64,000 nucleotides of DNA from Ferrimonas aestuarii (lineage in GTDB: Bacteria; Pseudomonadota; Gammaproteobacteria; Enterobacterales; Shewanellaceae): positions 28,049 through 92,048 of the forward strand of contig NZ_SWCJ01000019.1 in NCBI RefSeq assembly GCF_005116665.1, read 5' to 3'. This document shows, piece by piece, positions 1 through 11,168 of this stretch. The notes below the pieces were generated by a model. It saw nothing but the letters and a program-made list of their open reading frames with translations. It was not told the DNA's origin and did not search any database. Numbering within the stretch: the first letter of the stretch is position 1; each line of letters starts with the position of its first letter. A program made the translations under genes and the position numbers.

Positions 1-2
1 TG

Positions 3-2013
<2,011 letters not shown>

Positions 2014-2027
<14 letters not shown>

Positions 2028-2406
2028 ACGTCGTTCCACTCCGATGCGCTACCTATTAATCGGAATCGGTACCATTAGCGCTATCCTTGGCCTTATCGGT
2101 ATGTTTTTACCGCTGCTGCCTACGGTGCCGTTCCTGCTGCTGTCCGCCGCCTGTTTCAGCCGCTCCTCGGCCCGAATGCAAGCCTGGCTGTTCAACCATC
2201 GTTTGCTGGGACCAGTACTTCGCAACTACCTAGAACGTCAAGGCTTAACCCGTCGGCAACTGATTGGCAGCCTCATCAGCATGTGGCTGGGCATGGGCAT
2301 CGCCATCTACATTGCGCCGGTTATTGCCGTGAAGTGGTTACTGATTTTCATCGGCACCTGCGTGTCCATTCACCTAATCCGCATGCCTCGTCTGGCCGAT
2401 GAATAG
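2014..2406 (+). CDS. ybaN: YbaN-like inner-membrane protein (DUF454)
   Basis: Small membrane protein of 130 residues. It has hydrophobic segments at about 11-45 and 88-120 and the family's proline-rich turn (FLPLLPTVPF) followed by a CFSRSS motif. This resembles the DUF454/YbaN family, whose function is not established. The start at 2014 lies inside the end of the kinase gene; a second ATG at 2044 would give a protein ten residues shorter that begins just before the first membrane segment. Overlap with the kinase suggests co-transcription. Nothing in the sequence links it biochemically to the kinase. Confidence 0.75.
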
Positions 2407-2473
2407 AGTTATTGAGGTGAACAGAAAAGCAGCATAGACTGGCTAAAAACGACATTAATAACAAGGAATCGTT

Positions 2474-4813
2474 ATGCTGGCCGCTGCTTGCCGCGCACTT
2501 TGGGGATTGGTGCTGCTTGTCCCCTTGCTTACCACCCACGCCTTTGCCCAAGCCGACTCTCTGCTTACCCTGAGCCTAACCAACACCGGTGATCTCAAGG
2601 TGGCCACGCCGCCGTTGAACCAACCATTACTGCTGGTCACCAGCCTGCCCCAAGGACTGGGATCGAACGACATTGGTCTGGATCGAGGTCAACTGGGCAG
2701 CAAACGTTTGGTGCAATTTGAACAACACAACCAACACTGGGTTTTGCGGCAACTTAATACTCAGTACATCGCCAGCAGCAGTAATGCCCAAGAGCAGCAA
2801 GCGGCAGTAGACGCCTTTGCCAGCGCCATACTGTGGCGGGGAAAAATTGATGACGGCAGCGCCGATCTCACCCCATTGCTGTTTGAAGATCTGCAGCGGC
2901 TCACCAATCGCCTAAACCAAACCGAACAGGGCCAATACCGCCTCGACCCAAACACCAGTTTCATCCCTCAAGCCGGCCTAAAAACCTTCATCGACAACGC
3001 CGACGTGGATGTGCAGCTTAACCTGAGAGGCAATCACCCGGGTGATCAGGTTTGGCAGGTGGCCGCGGATCCGGAAAGACTGGCCTTAAAAGTGCGCTTT
3101 TCCTTTATCCGGTTGCCGAAACAGCCGATGACCCCGGTGCCCTATCACCCGCAATCCGGTTACATTGCGATGCAGTTCAGTGACTATGGCCAGCCCTTAG
3201 ACAGACCGATTGAACGGCGCTGGCTGGTGAAACATCGCTTGGAGAAAACCCAACCCGGAACCGCGCCGTCGCCGGTGAAAAAGCCCATTGTCTATTATCT
3301 GGATAACGGCGTACCCGAGCCGATGCGCTCCGCCCTACTGGAAGGCGCCCGCTGGTGGGCCGATGCCTTTGAAGCCGCAGGCTTCATCGATGCCTATCGT
3401 GTCGAACTGCTGCCGGAAGGTGCCGATCCCCAGGACATGAGATACAACATGATTCAGTGGGTGCATCGTGCCACCCGAGGCTGGTCCTTCGGTGACGCCA
3501 TTGTCGACCCTAGAAGCGGTGAGATTCTCAAAGGCCACGTCACCTTAGGCTCATTGCGGGTACGTCAGGATCACCTCATCGCCCGAGGCTTAACCAGCGG
3601 CTGGCAGGAGCGAGAGCAAGCCTTTGCGCAAGCCGAGCAGTTTGCCCTCAATCGCCTTAAACAGCTTTCCGCTCATGAGGTAGGCCATACACTGGGATTG
3701 GCCCACAACTTCGCGGCGTCGGCCATCGGTAATGGCTCGGTGATGGACTACCCTCACCCTCAGTTAACCCTCAACCAAGAACGTATCGAGATAAGCCCGG
3801 GCTACAACACCGGCATGGGCGATTGGGACAAATTTGCCATCGCCTTTGGCTACGGTGACCGCGACCAGCAGCCGCAACGCCTGCGAGATGCCAACCAGCA
3901 AAGGCTTAAGTTCATCAGTGATGCCGACGCTCGTCCCCAAGGCGGTTCACACCCCCAGGCGCACCTTTGGGACAATGGCGATTCGCCGACACAAGAGCTT
4001 AATAAACTGATGCAGATCCGCACATTGGCGCTGCAAACATTGTCTCCAAGCGCCCTTCTGGATAATGAGCCCCAAAGCCAGCTCAATGCCATGTTGGTTC
4101 CCATCTATCTGCTGACTCGCTACCAACTGGAAGCGGTCAGCAAGCTCATTGCCGGTCAGCAGTACCACTACGCCATTGGCGAAACCAGCCAGTCTGCTTG
4201 GGTCAGTGAACAGCAGCAAACAGAAGCCTTAAGCGCCCTGTTGGCACAGATAGATCCCGAGCAGCTGCAACTGCCTGAATCTGTTCAGAAGCAACTGCTG
4301 CCTCCGGCACAGGGCTACCGACCGACTCGGGAAAACTTCCAATCTCGATTGGGATTACAGCAGGATCCCTTAGGCATGGCTGAGGTGCTGTCTCGCCACA
4401 CATTGGCGCTGTTGATGCACCCGCAACGCTTAAATCGATTACTGGAACAGCACTGGCAAGATGACGAGCTACCCGGACTTGAGCAGGTGCTGGAAGAGAT
4501 CCAAGAAGCAACGCTGCTGGAGTCCCTCGACAGTGATGCCCGCGGCGCCATCGCCATGCGCGTGAACGCAGTAGTGGCGGATCAGTGGCTGGTGAGCCTA
4601 CACCATCAAGACACTAGCCCAGAAGCCAAAGCACTGCTGGCCTCGATGCTGTCAGAGACCGTCACCAGCTTTGAAAAGCGCGCTCGCCGCAGCAATCGCC
4701 TGCACGCGGCCCACTACAAACTATTGGCACAAAGGTTAACCGACGGACTGACCGACCCCAAGGTGCGCGTCATCGACCATCCTTTGAAGATGCCTCCAGG
4801 CTCCCCCATCTAA
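2474..4813 (+). CDS. Secreted zinc-dependent metalloprotease (metzincin-like, DUF4953/DUF5117 type)
   Basis: Predicted exported protease of 779 residues. A signal peptide of about 25 residues ends near THAFA. The zinc site is HEVGHTLGLAH starting at His401, the extended HExxHxxGxxH motif of metzincins, followed by a Met-turn-like SVMDYP. The long N-terminal region and helical C-terminal region match the architecture of large bacterial proteins with an EcxA-type zinc domain. A Shine-Dalgarno-like AAGGA precedes the ATG. Its TAA stop is formed by the first three bases of a MITE-like element (4811-5079), so the C-terminus may have been trimmed or altered by that insertion. The substrate is unknown. 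The peptidase call is firm from the motif; the family name comes from recall. Confidence 0.85.
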   Translation: MLAAACRALWGLVLLVPLLTTHAFAQADSLLTLSLTNTGDLKVATPPLNQPLLLVTSLPQGLGSNDIGLDRGQLGSKRLVQFEQHNQHWVLRQLNTQYIASSSNAQEQQAAVDAFASAILWRGKIDDGSADLTPLLFEDLQRLTNRLNQTEQGQYRLDPNTSFIPQAGLKTFIDNADVDVQLNLRGNHPGDQVWQVAADPERLALKVRFSFIRLPKQPMTPVPYHPQSGYIAMQFSDYGQPLDRPIERRWLVKHRLEKTQPGTAPSPVKKPIVYYLDNGVPEPMRSALLEGARWWADAFEAAGFIDAYRVELLPEGADPQDMRYNMIQWVHRATRGWSFGDAIVDPRSGEILKGHVTLGSLRVRQDHLIARGLTSGWQEREQAFAQAEQFALNRLKQLSAHEVGHTLGLAHNFAASAIGNGSVMDYPHPQLTLNQERIEISPGYNTGMGDWDKFAIAFGYGDRDQQPQRLRDANQQRLKFISDADARPQGGSHPQAHLWDNGDSPTQELNKLMQIRTLALQTLSPSALLDNEPQSQLNAMLVPIYLLTRYQLEAVSKLIAGQQYHYAIGETSQSAWVSEQQQTEALSALLAQIDPEQLQLPESVQKQLLPPAQGYRPTRENFQSRLGLQQDPLGMAEVLSRHTLALLMHPQRLNRLLEQHWQDDELPGLEQVLEEIQEATLLESLDSDARGAIAMRVNAVVADQWLVSLHHQDTSPEAKALLASMLSETVTSFEKRARRSNRLHAAHYKLLAQRLTDGLTDPKVRVIDHPLKMPPGSPI

Positions 4814-5079
4814 TACCATCCCGTATAATTATCTGGCCATTCAGCTGAAATTAATCGGCTCTCAGGTAAGGCAGTAAAACGAAGCTCTAGTGGCTCTAAA
4901 GTAAGATTTACTAACGCAGCATGAGAGCCGATTAAATCAGCCCTCCGGGAAGCGCTCTCAAGCGCTGACTCTGCGTTACAGTTGTTCGAAAGGGGCCCAC
5001 CATTCCTTCTCAACTGTGCCTTGATTCAACACTTGGGAGTGCTTCTGAACTGAACAAATGATTATGCGGAATGGTATAA
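4811..5079. mobile_element. MITE-like non-autonomous element with 25-bp imperfect terminal inverted repeats
   Basis: 269 bp with no credible ORF. The left end (TAATACCATCCCG...) and the reverse complement of the right end (TTATACCATTCCG...) match at 20 of the first 25 positions. Inside, a 14-bp perfect stem joins 4851-4864 to 4922-4935 across 57 nt. A second stem inside that loop pairs 4874-4878 with 4907-4911. The 8-bp TAACGCAG at 4912-4919 could instead pair with CTGCGTTA at 4971-4978. The core aligns without gaps to the element at 53553-53795. The first three bases supply the stop codon of the metalloprotease gene. Confidence 0.75.
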
Positions 5080-5091
5080 CCCGCATTCGGA

Positions 5092-5123
5092 TCAAAAAAG
5101 GGCGCTCCAATGAGCGCCCTTTT
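5092..5123 (-). terminator. Intrinsic terminator of the RNase II gene
   Basis: Perfect 12-bp stem (AAAAGGGCGCTC paired with GAGCGCCCTTTT) with a CAAT loop. Read on the minus strand it ends in a U-run, directly 3' of the RNase II stop codon. It is symmetrical enough to work in both directions and would also stop transcription arriving from the metalloprotease gene. Confidence 0.85.
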
Positions 5124-5128
5124 AACTT

Positions 5129-7072
5129 CTATTCACCCAGAGGATGCTTGGGCTTCACCACAATGCTGCGATTGGCCACCCGTACCTCATCCAGCACCAC
5201 CTCAATCCGATCGCCCAGCTGGAACACCTGCTCGCCATCGTATTGGGCTCGGCCTACGTCGCCGGCCATGGTCAGTTTGGTTTTGTCTTTACTGAGCAGC
5301 GGCGCGGGCAAGAATACCGACGCCCCATTGTCCTGCAATCTCAGGCGCATGCCGCCGCGATTCAGATCCTGAATCTCGCCAGTGAAAGTGGGGCTCTGTT
5401 TCACCAACTTCGATAGGTAACGAGCATAGAGCCAATCCCCCACGTCGCGCTCACAGGCACGGTGCAGCTTGCGCATGGCGCTCAGGTGCTCAATGGTTTC
5501 CGCCGTTGGACGACTGACGTCCTTGCCGGTAATGGCCCCTTTGATCAAGCGGTGGTTAACCATGTCGCCATACTTACGGATTGGCGACGTCCAGGTCGCG
5601 TACCCAGTGAGCCCCATGCCAAAATGCGGCCCCGGCGTGGTGGCCATCTCAGAGAAGGCCTGCATCCGGCGCAGGCGAATGTCCAAGTATGGGGTTTCCT
5701 GTGCATCCAAGTGGCGACGCAGCTCGCAGTAGCCCTCCAGAGTTTTCAGGTTTTCACCGTCCAACACCAAAGCGTTCTCCGCCAGCATCTGCACCGCGTT
5801 GTCTACCCGCTCCGCATCCAGCCCAGCGTGAGTATTGAAGACCCCAAAGCCCAGCTTTTGCGCCAGCAGATCCGCAGCGGCGCTGTTGGCCAGAATCATC
5901 GACTCCTCAACCATGCGGTTGGCAATACGGCGGTGATCCACATGGATCTCAAGCACATTACCTGCATCGTCCACCTCGAAACGATAATCTGGGCGGTCCG
6001 GGAACACCAACGCATGGGTTTGGCGCCACTGAATGCGTGCCTGAGCCAGCTGATGCAGTTGTTGAATCTGCTCGGCAATCTGTTGCGATTCAGGCTGCCA
6101 GTCACCTTGGCCTTCCAGCAGGTTCGATACCTTGTCGTAGGCCAGCTTGGCTTTGGAGCACACGGTCGCCAGACAAAATTCAGCGCTGCCCGCTTCCCCT
6201 TCGGCACTCACCTCAATGGCCGCCACCACCGCCGGGCGCTGCTCACCTTGGTGCAGAGAGCACAGCTCATCCGCTAGCTGACGTGGCAACATCGGCACGT
6301 TGAAACCGGGAAGGTATTGAGTAAAGCCGCGCTTATAGGCTTCTTGGTCGACCTCATCACCTTCCGCCACGTAGGCCGTTGGGTCGGCAATGGCCACCCA
6401 CAAACGCCAGCCGGATTCTAAGGTTTCCACGTACAAAGCGTCGTCCATGTCCTTAGTGGACTCGGCATCGATGGTCACAAAGGGCTTGTCCGTCAAGTCC
6501 TGACGCTGGTCCTGATCCTGCAGCTGCCAGCCGCTTGGGTCTTCAGGCTCGGTCTTGGCCAGATCGTGCTTAGCCAGAATCACCCACCAAGGTACATGAG
6601 GGTCATCCGCCGCCGCCACAAACTGAGTGATGGCCACCTGAAACTGATTTTCACCTTCACGCAGGGGATGCTTGAGCAGCTTGGCCACTACGTAATCCCC
6701 TTCATTCAGATCAGAGCCTTTCACCCCTTCCCCTTTGGCTCGCAGGGCATCACGCATCATCGGGTGATCCGGCACCACATTGAGTCGGTCCTTCACAAAC
6801 TTTACCCGCGCAATAAAGCGATCCAGTCCTGGCTCAATCAGAGTCTCGGGCTCTGCTTGCGTCTTATCGTTCTCAGTACGAATCAGGGCAGAGACACGGT
6901 CACCGTGCACCACCTTTTTCATCTGCGCCGGTACAATAAAATGACTGTCGCCTTTATCGGTTTCTAAAAAACCAAAACCACGATCTGTGGCCTTAATGGT
7001 GCCCTCAACCGTAGGGAGGGTTTCGCGAATCTGTGCTTTTAGCTGCTGAAGTAGTGGATTGTCTTGAAACAT
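5129..7072 (-). CDS. rnb: Exoribonuclease II
   Basis: Processive 3'-5' hydrolytic exoribonuclease of mRNA decay. At 647 residues it is close to the E. coli enzyme (644). N-terminal cold-shock-type RNA-binding domains come first (RGFGFLETD at about 31-39). The RNB catalytic domain carries DAESTKDMDDA with the metal-binding Asp202, Asp208, Asp210 and Asp211, one residue offset from the E. coli positions. An S1-like domain forms the C-terminus. It is monocistronic by appearance: a strong terminator follows and the hydroxyacid dehydrogenase gene faces the same way further upstream on the plus coordinates. The long open frame on the opposite strand (5462-6277) is a shadow. Confidence 0.95.
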   Translation of the reverse strand: MFQDNPLLQQLKAQIRETLPTVEGTIKATDRGFGFLETDKGDSHFIVPAQMKKVVHGDRVSALIRTENDKTQAEPETLIEPGLDRFIARVKFVKDRLNVVPDHPMMRDALRAKGEGVKGSDLNEGDYVVAKLLKHPLREGENQFQVAITQFVAAADDPHVPWWVILAKHDLAKTEPEDPSGWQLQDQDQRQDLTDKPFVTIDAESTKDMDDALYVETLESGWRLWVAIADPTAYVAEGDEVDQEAYKRGFTQYLPGFNVPMLPRQLADELCSLHQGEQRPAVVAAIEVSAEGEAGSAEFCLATVCSKAKLAYDKVSNLLEGQGDWQPESQQIAEQIQQLHQLAQARIQWRQTHALVFPDRPDYRFEVDDAGNVLEIHVDHRRIANRMVEESMILANSAAADLLAQKLGFGVFNTHAGLDAERVDNAVQMLAENALVLDGENLKTLEGYCELRRHLDAQETPYLDIRLRRMQAFSEMATTPGPHFGMGLTGYATWTSPIRKYGDMVNHRLIKGAITGKDVSRPTAETIEHLSAMRKLHRACERDVGDWLYARYLSKLVKQSPTFTGEIQDLNRGGMRLRLQDNGASVFLPAPLLSKDKTKLTMAGDVGRAQYDGEQVFQLGDRIEVVLDEVRVANRSIVVKPKHPLGE

Positions 7073-7159
7073 CCTGGGGTTCCGTTTCCGGTGTATTGAA
7101 AGGCCAGCGCGGCCAAGTTGATTGCTGGCAGTGTACGAGATTCAGGGGCAGATCGCCAT

Positions 7160-8107
7160 TTACACTCTATGACAATCTTTGCCCTCAATGAATGCGGCAA
7201 GGTTTTGCTCAGCAATGGCCATCAAGCGAGCACGCGCATCCACGGTTGCCCAAGCATTGTGAGGGGTAATGCTGCAATTGGGCGCCGCGAGTAACGGATT
7301 ATCTGGCGCCGGTGGCTCCTCACTGAGTACGTCCAGCCCAGCACCGGCCAACTGACCAAGCTCCAGCGCCTTGGCCAGCGCGACCTCGTCCACCAAGCCG
7401 CCACGGGCGGTATTGATCAACATCGCCGTCGATTTCATCTTGGCCAGCGTCTGAGCGTTAATAAACTGCGAGTTTTGAGCGGTAAGCGGACAGTGCAAAC
7501 TAACCACGTCTGACTGAGCCAGCAACTGCGCTAAAGGTAACCATTGACGGCCATTAGGCAGTTCATGTTTCTCGTTGGGTGTGTAAATCACCACCTGCAT
7601 GCCAAATGCCTCGGCCATGGTGGCCACCGATTGGGCGATGGCACCGTAACCAACCAGCCCCATCACCTTGTTAGACAGCGCCGTCAAAGGAGCCAAAGTA
7701 AAACTGAAATCGCCCTGCCACTGGCCCTGATGGACTGCCGTATCGTGCAGAGCCACCCGATTACAGTGATGAAGTAGGTGCGCCATGGTCATCTGAGCCA
7801 CAGAATCTGGCCCATAACCGGGCACGTTTGTCACTATGATGCCCCGAGCTTTAGCCGCCTCGACATCCACCACATTAACCCCGGTAGCAAGTACGCCGAT
7901 GTACTTAAGTTTGGGCAACTTTGCCAAGGTCTCAGCAGTCAGTGGGGTCTTATTGGTCAGCAGCCAGTCGGCGTTCTCAGCCCGCTTGATGATCAGCTCA
8001 TCTGGGGTGCGGTCATAGAGGGTTAACGCTCCAAATCGCCGCCACGCATCCCAGCTAAGATCCCCAGGATTTAAGGTATACCCATCCAGTACCACTAATG
8101 TATTCAT
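7160..8107 (-). CDS. D-isomer-specific 2-hydroxyacid dehydrogenase (glycerate/hydroxypyruvate type)
   Basis: NAD(P)-dependent oxidoreductase of 315 residues interconverting a 2-hydroxyacid and a 2-oxoacid. The Rossmann loop reads GLVGYGAIAQ, with Ala in place of the last Gly of the classic GxGxxG. The family's catalytic trio is visible: Arg in NTARGGLVDE, Glu in LSEEPP, and His in ITPHNAW. Similarity in feel to HprA-type glycerate dehydrogenases suggests hydroxypyruvate or glyoxylate as substrate, but motif reading cannot settle that. It sits between rnb and a small unknown gene with no tight operon linkage. Confidence 0.88.
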   Translation of the reverse strand: MNTLVVLDGYTLNPGDLSWDAWRRFGALTLYDRTPDELIIKRAENADWLLTNKTPLTAETLAKLPKLKYIGVLATGVNVVDVEAAKARGIIVTNVPGYGPDSVAQMTMAHLLHHCNRVALHDTAVHQGQWQGDFSFTLAPLTALSNKVMGLVGYGAIAQSVATMAEAFGMQVVIYTPNEKHELPNGRQWLPLAQLLAQSDVVSLHCPLTAQNSQFINAQTLAKMKSTAMLINTARGGLVDEVALAKALELGQLAGAGLDVLSEEPPAPDNPLLAAPNCSITPHNAWATVDARARLMAIAEQNLAAFIEGKDCHRV

Positions 8108-8170
8108 TGTCTGCCCTTGTCGTCAGTTGTGGCGTCGATTGTGAGTCATTCTAAAAAATACATCCATAGC

Positions 8171-8195
8171 AAAACGGGGAGCCTAAGGCTCCCCG
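8171..8195 (-). terminator. Intrinsic terminator after the 108-residue protein gene
   Basis: Nine-base-pair perfect stem (CGGGGAGCC paired with GGCTCCCCG) with a TAA loop. On the minus strand it is followed by TTTTG. It lies 24 bp past the stop of the gene at 8219-8545. Confidence 0.75.
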
Positions 8196-8218
8196 CGATA
8201 ACTCGTTCCAATTAACGA

Positions 8219-8545
8219 TTAGACGCTGGTATCCACTGCCACTGCTGGCTGAATGGTTGGCGGCTGATAACGGTCTCGGATAGGGTCACTATTGTTACTG
8301 GCGATGTTGTCCATCGCTTCAGCGCGGCGCATCTGCTCTGCCATCGCCATCGCTTGCTGCGCTGACATCCCGCCGTCGTCGTTATCACTATTTGCTGTGG
8401 CTGAGGTTACGTAGGCGTCCGCCACCGCCTGAGTCTGCTTATGAGACACCACTGCCAGCACCACCTCGGTGTTTTCGGTAACTTTTTGAGCCGGCGGCTG
8501 TGGACGCACCATGGCGGTGGCAGTTGGAGCGGAAGTTACATTCAT
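8219..8545 (-). CDS. Small uncharacterised protein, low-complexity, soluble
   Basis: 108 residues that I do not recognise as a named family. It has no signal peptide and no membrane segment. The N-terminal third is rich in Ala, Pro, Thr and Val. A central Ala/Met/Gln stretch (QQAMAMAEQMRRAEAMDNIA) could form one amphipathic helix, and the ends are Pro-rich and likely disordered. It has its own downstream terminator and about 110 bp of upstream space, so it is probably a single-gene unit. Coding status rests on the terminator and normal codon composition. Confidence 0.6.
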   Translation of the reverse strand: MNVTSAPTATAMVRPQPPAQKVTENTEVVLAVVSHKQTQAVADAYVTSATANSDNDDGGMSAQQAMAMAEQMRRAEAMDNIASNNSDPIRDRYQPPTIQPAVAVDTSV

Positions 8546-8681
8546 CGTTGTGTCCTGATACCTGCTGAAGCGTTAGCCAAATTCTACCAAAACAAAGTTA
8601 ACCAGAGCTGAATAAGGCCATTAACTTAAGCGTATCTGACCTCCAATCAGTGCAAGCATGAGCAACAAAGATCAACAGACC

Positions 8682-9443
8682 CTAGCGAATATTGCGCTCA
8701 CGCCGGATCGCCTCCCATGCCGCCTGAATGTCTTGGCTCTTCTGTTGCGCCAACGACATCATCTCCTCAGGCAGACCCTGACTCGCGAGTTTATCTGGAT
8801 GATGCTGCGCCATCAGCTTACGGTAAGCGCGTTTGATGGCGCGGTCGTCGTCGCCCTCACTGACGCCCAGCAATTGATACGCATCCGCCAAGGATGGCCC
8901 TTGATGACCACTGCGGTGGAAGCTGTGCTCCCCTTGGCGCATCGACAGCATCTGTTCGAGCTCTTGGGCAGTGAAACCCAGCTGCTTAGCAACTTGGGAC
9001 AAAATACGACGCTCATTGGCATCGATGTCACCATCGGAAAGGGCAACCTGAATCTGAATCTCCAGGAACATTCGCGCCAGATCGCGGCGGAACGCCATCA
9101 CCAGCTTAAGCTGTTTCAACCGCTCCTCTAGGGGGTAATCCGACGCTTTACCCTCACGAAAAGCCTCTTGGGCCTGTCGGCGAGCTTCCCCAGATAACCT
9201 CAGCTGATCCATCACCGCATTGGCCAGCGCGATGTCGGCCTGAGTGACCTGACCGGACGCCTTAGCCACATGCCCCATCACCGCAAAGGTGGTATGGAAG
9301 AACAGATTTTGCCGTGGTGTTACCTGAGGCGTTCGGCGCTTGTCCACTAACACGTGTCCTAACCAAACGCCTAAGATCATTCCAGCAAAGCGGCCAAAGA
9401 AAAACCCTAACAGGCCGCCAAAAACCTTACCCCAAATTTGCAT
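8682..9443 (-). CDS. djlA: Membrane-anchored J-domain co-chaperone DjlA
   Basis: DnaJ-like protein that stimulates DnaK at the inner membrane. 253 residues: an N-terminal membrane segment rich in Gly and Phe (about 5-30, typical of DjlA), a central TerB-like helical domain (about 50-150), and a C-terminal J domain containing the invariant HPD (AQHHPDKL). The start overlaps the end of murU by 17 bp, so djlA is translated from the same transcript as amgK and murU. Confidence 0.93.
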   Translation of the reverse strand: MQIWGKVFGGLLGFFFGRFAGMILGVWLGHVLVDKRRTPQVTPRQNLFFHTTFAVMGHVAKASGQVTQADIALANAVMDQLRLSGEARRQAQEAFREGKASDYPLEERLKQLKLVMAFRRDLARMFLEIQIQVALSDGDIDANERRILSQVAKQLGFTAQELEQMLSMRQGEHSFHRSGHQGPSLADAYQLLGVSEGDDDRAIKRAYRKLMAQHHPDKLASQGLPEEMMSLAQQKSQDIQAAWEAIRRERNIR

Positions 9444-10098
9444 CTAACTGTTGCTCCAACTGCTGTAATCGTTGTGGTGTGCCAACGTCGCACCATATTC
9501 CTTGATGCCATGTTGCACTGACGCGATCGTCGGCGATCGCCTGTCGTAATAATGGGGCTAAGGGAAATCGTCCGTGCTGACATCCCGCAAACAGCGCAGG
9601 GCGATACAGCCCAATGCCACTGAAGGTGGCATATTCTCGCCCTTCAGACACTAACCGATTCTGCTCAAAAGCAAAATCACCATTAGGATTGTGCTCTGGG
9701 TTATTGACCACCCACAGGTGAGCCAGTTCCTCATCCGCTAATTGTGGCAGGTCGCCAAAATCAATATCACAATAGAGATCGCCATTGAGCACCAGAAACG
9801 GCGCCTCTCCTAGCCACGGCAACGCTTTGAAAATACCGCCGCCGGTTTCCAGCGCTTCCTGCTCATGCTGATAGTGGATCGCCACTCCCCAGCGGCTGCC
9901 GTCCCCCAGAGATTGAGGAAATTGCTCCCCCAACCAGGCGGTATTAATGCACACCTCGGTCACGCCCGCCGCCGCAAGCTTTTCTAGGTGGTATTCAATC
10001 AAAGGCTTGCCCAGCAGCGGCAGCAACGGTTTCGGTGTGTGGTCAGTCAGTGGCCGCATCCGTTCGCCTCGGCCTGCCGCCAAAATCATCGCTTTCAT
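9427..10098 (-). CDS. murU: N-acetylmuramate alpha-1-phosphate uridylyltransferase
   Basis: Nucleotidyltransferase that converts MurNAc-1-phosphate to UDP-MurNAc in the anhMurNAc recycling route known from Pseudomonas, bypassing de novo synthesis. 223 residues with the signature LAAGRGERMRPLT followed by PKPLLPL, and the metal-binding LNGDLYCD. It starts at the base right after the amgK stop (TAG then ATG), the expected pairing of kinase and uridylyltransferase. The partner gene is the main reason for choosing MurU over other sugar-phosphate nucleotidyltransferases. Confidence 0.88.
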   Translation of the reverse strand: MKAMILAAGRGERMRPLTDHTPKPLLPLLGKPLIEYHLEKLAAAGVTEVCINTAWLGEQFPQSLGDGSRWGVAIHYQHEQEALETGGGIFKALPWLGEAPFLVLNGDLYCDIDFGDLPQLADEELAHLWVVNNPEHNPNGDFAFEQNRLVSEGREYATFSGIGLYRPALFAGCQHGRFPLAPLLRQAIADDRVSATWHQGIWCDVGTPQRLQQLEQQLDANLG

Positions 10099-11094
10099 CT
10101 ATTTCGGTTCCAATTGCGCTTGCCAAGTTTTGGCAAACTCAGCCAAAACTTGGGTTTCTGGGTAACGAGCACTGGCATCGATCACGTAAGCCAACACACG
10201 AGGAAGGTCGTCCAGATAATGAGGCTTGGCATCGCGATGGCACAAACGGGCAAAGATGCCCAAGACTTTCAAGTGACGCTGCAGCCCCATCAAATCAAAC
10301 CACTTGAGGAATGACTCAAACTCGATATCCGCAAACTGAGGTTGTTTCCTTAGCTGGGTAAAGTACCCCTCTAGCCAGCTCTCGACCTGCGCCCTAGGCC
10401 AACTGATGTAGCAGTCTTTCAGCAGCGAAACCGGATCGTAGGTGATGGGCCCCAACATGGCACCTTGATAGTCGATGATCGCCAGCTCGTCGCCAACCAC
10501 CATCAGATTACGGCTGTGATAGTCGCGATGCATCCCGCCCTGAGGCTGCTGCTGGGCGCTATCGATAAGGTTCTGGCACAGCACCGGCCAATAAGCATCG
10601 AAGCCATCATGGTGCCAGTTTAAGTGGGTCTTAAGGAACCATTGCGGTAGCAGATCCAGCTCCTGCTGCAGCCACTTGTTGTCACAAACCGGCAGCGGCC
10701 CCAGTTCGGTCTCAGTGATTGCCAACACCGATGGCAGGTGCGCCAACGCTTTGGAATACCAATGGGATGCCGTCTCCCCAGTCAGCCGTTTTTGCAGATG
10801 GGTGTCACCAAGGTCACTCTGGCACATAAAGCCCAGCTCCAAGTCCACATGCACAAGCTCTGGAGCCGGTAGTTCAGCGTTGTGATACGCCTGAGTCATG
10901 GCCACAAACGGGCGGCTATCTTCCTTGTTTGGCGGCGCATCGGCAGCGATGTAGCTTTTTCCCTGATGTGAGAAGCGAAAATAGCGCCGAAAACTGGCAT
11001 CACCAAAGATCAGTTTTAGATCCAAGATAGGTGAATCAAACTGGCTATCCAGCCACTGTTTTAGCTGTTTATGTCGCTGATCTTGTCCGCTCAT
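10099..11094 (-). CDS. amgK: N-acetylmuramate/N-acetylglucosamine anomeric kinase
   Basis: Aminoglycoside-phosphotransferase-fold kinase that makes MurNAc-1-phosphate for MurU. 331 residues. The kinase catalytic loop reads GGMHRDYHSRNLMV and the metal-binding loop IIDYQGAMLGP. It is the first gene of an amgK-murU-djlA unit that is divergent from lptD. Pairing with murU supports the cell-wall recycling role; the chemistry is inferred from the characterised Pseudomonas system. Confidence 0.87.
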   Translation of the reverse strand: MSGQDQRHKQLKQWLDSQFDSPILDLKLIFGDASFRRYFRFSHQGKSYIAADAPPNKEDSRPFVAMTQAYHNAELPAPELVHVDLELGFMCQSDLGDTHLQKRLTGETASHWYSKALAHLPSVLAITETELGPLPVCDNKWLQQELDLLPQWFLKTHLNWHHDGFDAYWPVLCQNLIDSAQQQPQGGMHRDYHSRNLMVVGDELAIIDYQGAMLGPITYDPVSLLKDCYISWPRAQVESWLEGYFTQLRKQPQFADIEFESFLKWFDLMGLQRHLKVLGIFARLCHRDAKPHYLDDLPRVLAYVIDASARYPETQVLAEFAKTWQAQLEPK

Positions 11095-11149
11095 TTCTTG
11101 ATTAGCCCAAACTAAAAAATTGCTTTATCATACGTTTTTTGCGCCTGTG

Positions 11150-11168
11150 ATTAACGAATTTCGTTAAT
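11150..11168. promoter_or_regulatory. 19-bp near-perfect palindrome in the amgK/lptD divergent promoter region
   Basis: ATTAACGAA-T-TTCGTTAAT: nine-base arms are perfectly complementary around one central base. It lies 56 bp upstream of the amgK start. It is just upstream of a TATACT box (11178-11183) that could be the lptD -10 element, so it would cover the -35 region. The form suits a dimeric repressor operator; the protein is unknown. Confidence 0.45.

Noticed and set aside
5462..6277. 271-codon open frame antisense to rnb
   Set aside because: It is fully inside the well-supported RNase II gene and has no ribosome site or family features; a typical high-GC shadow frame.
8658..9131. 157-codon open frame antisense to djlA
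   Set aside because: It is a shadow of the J-domain protein gene.
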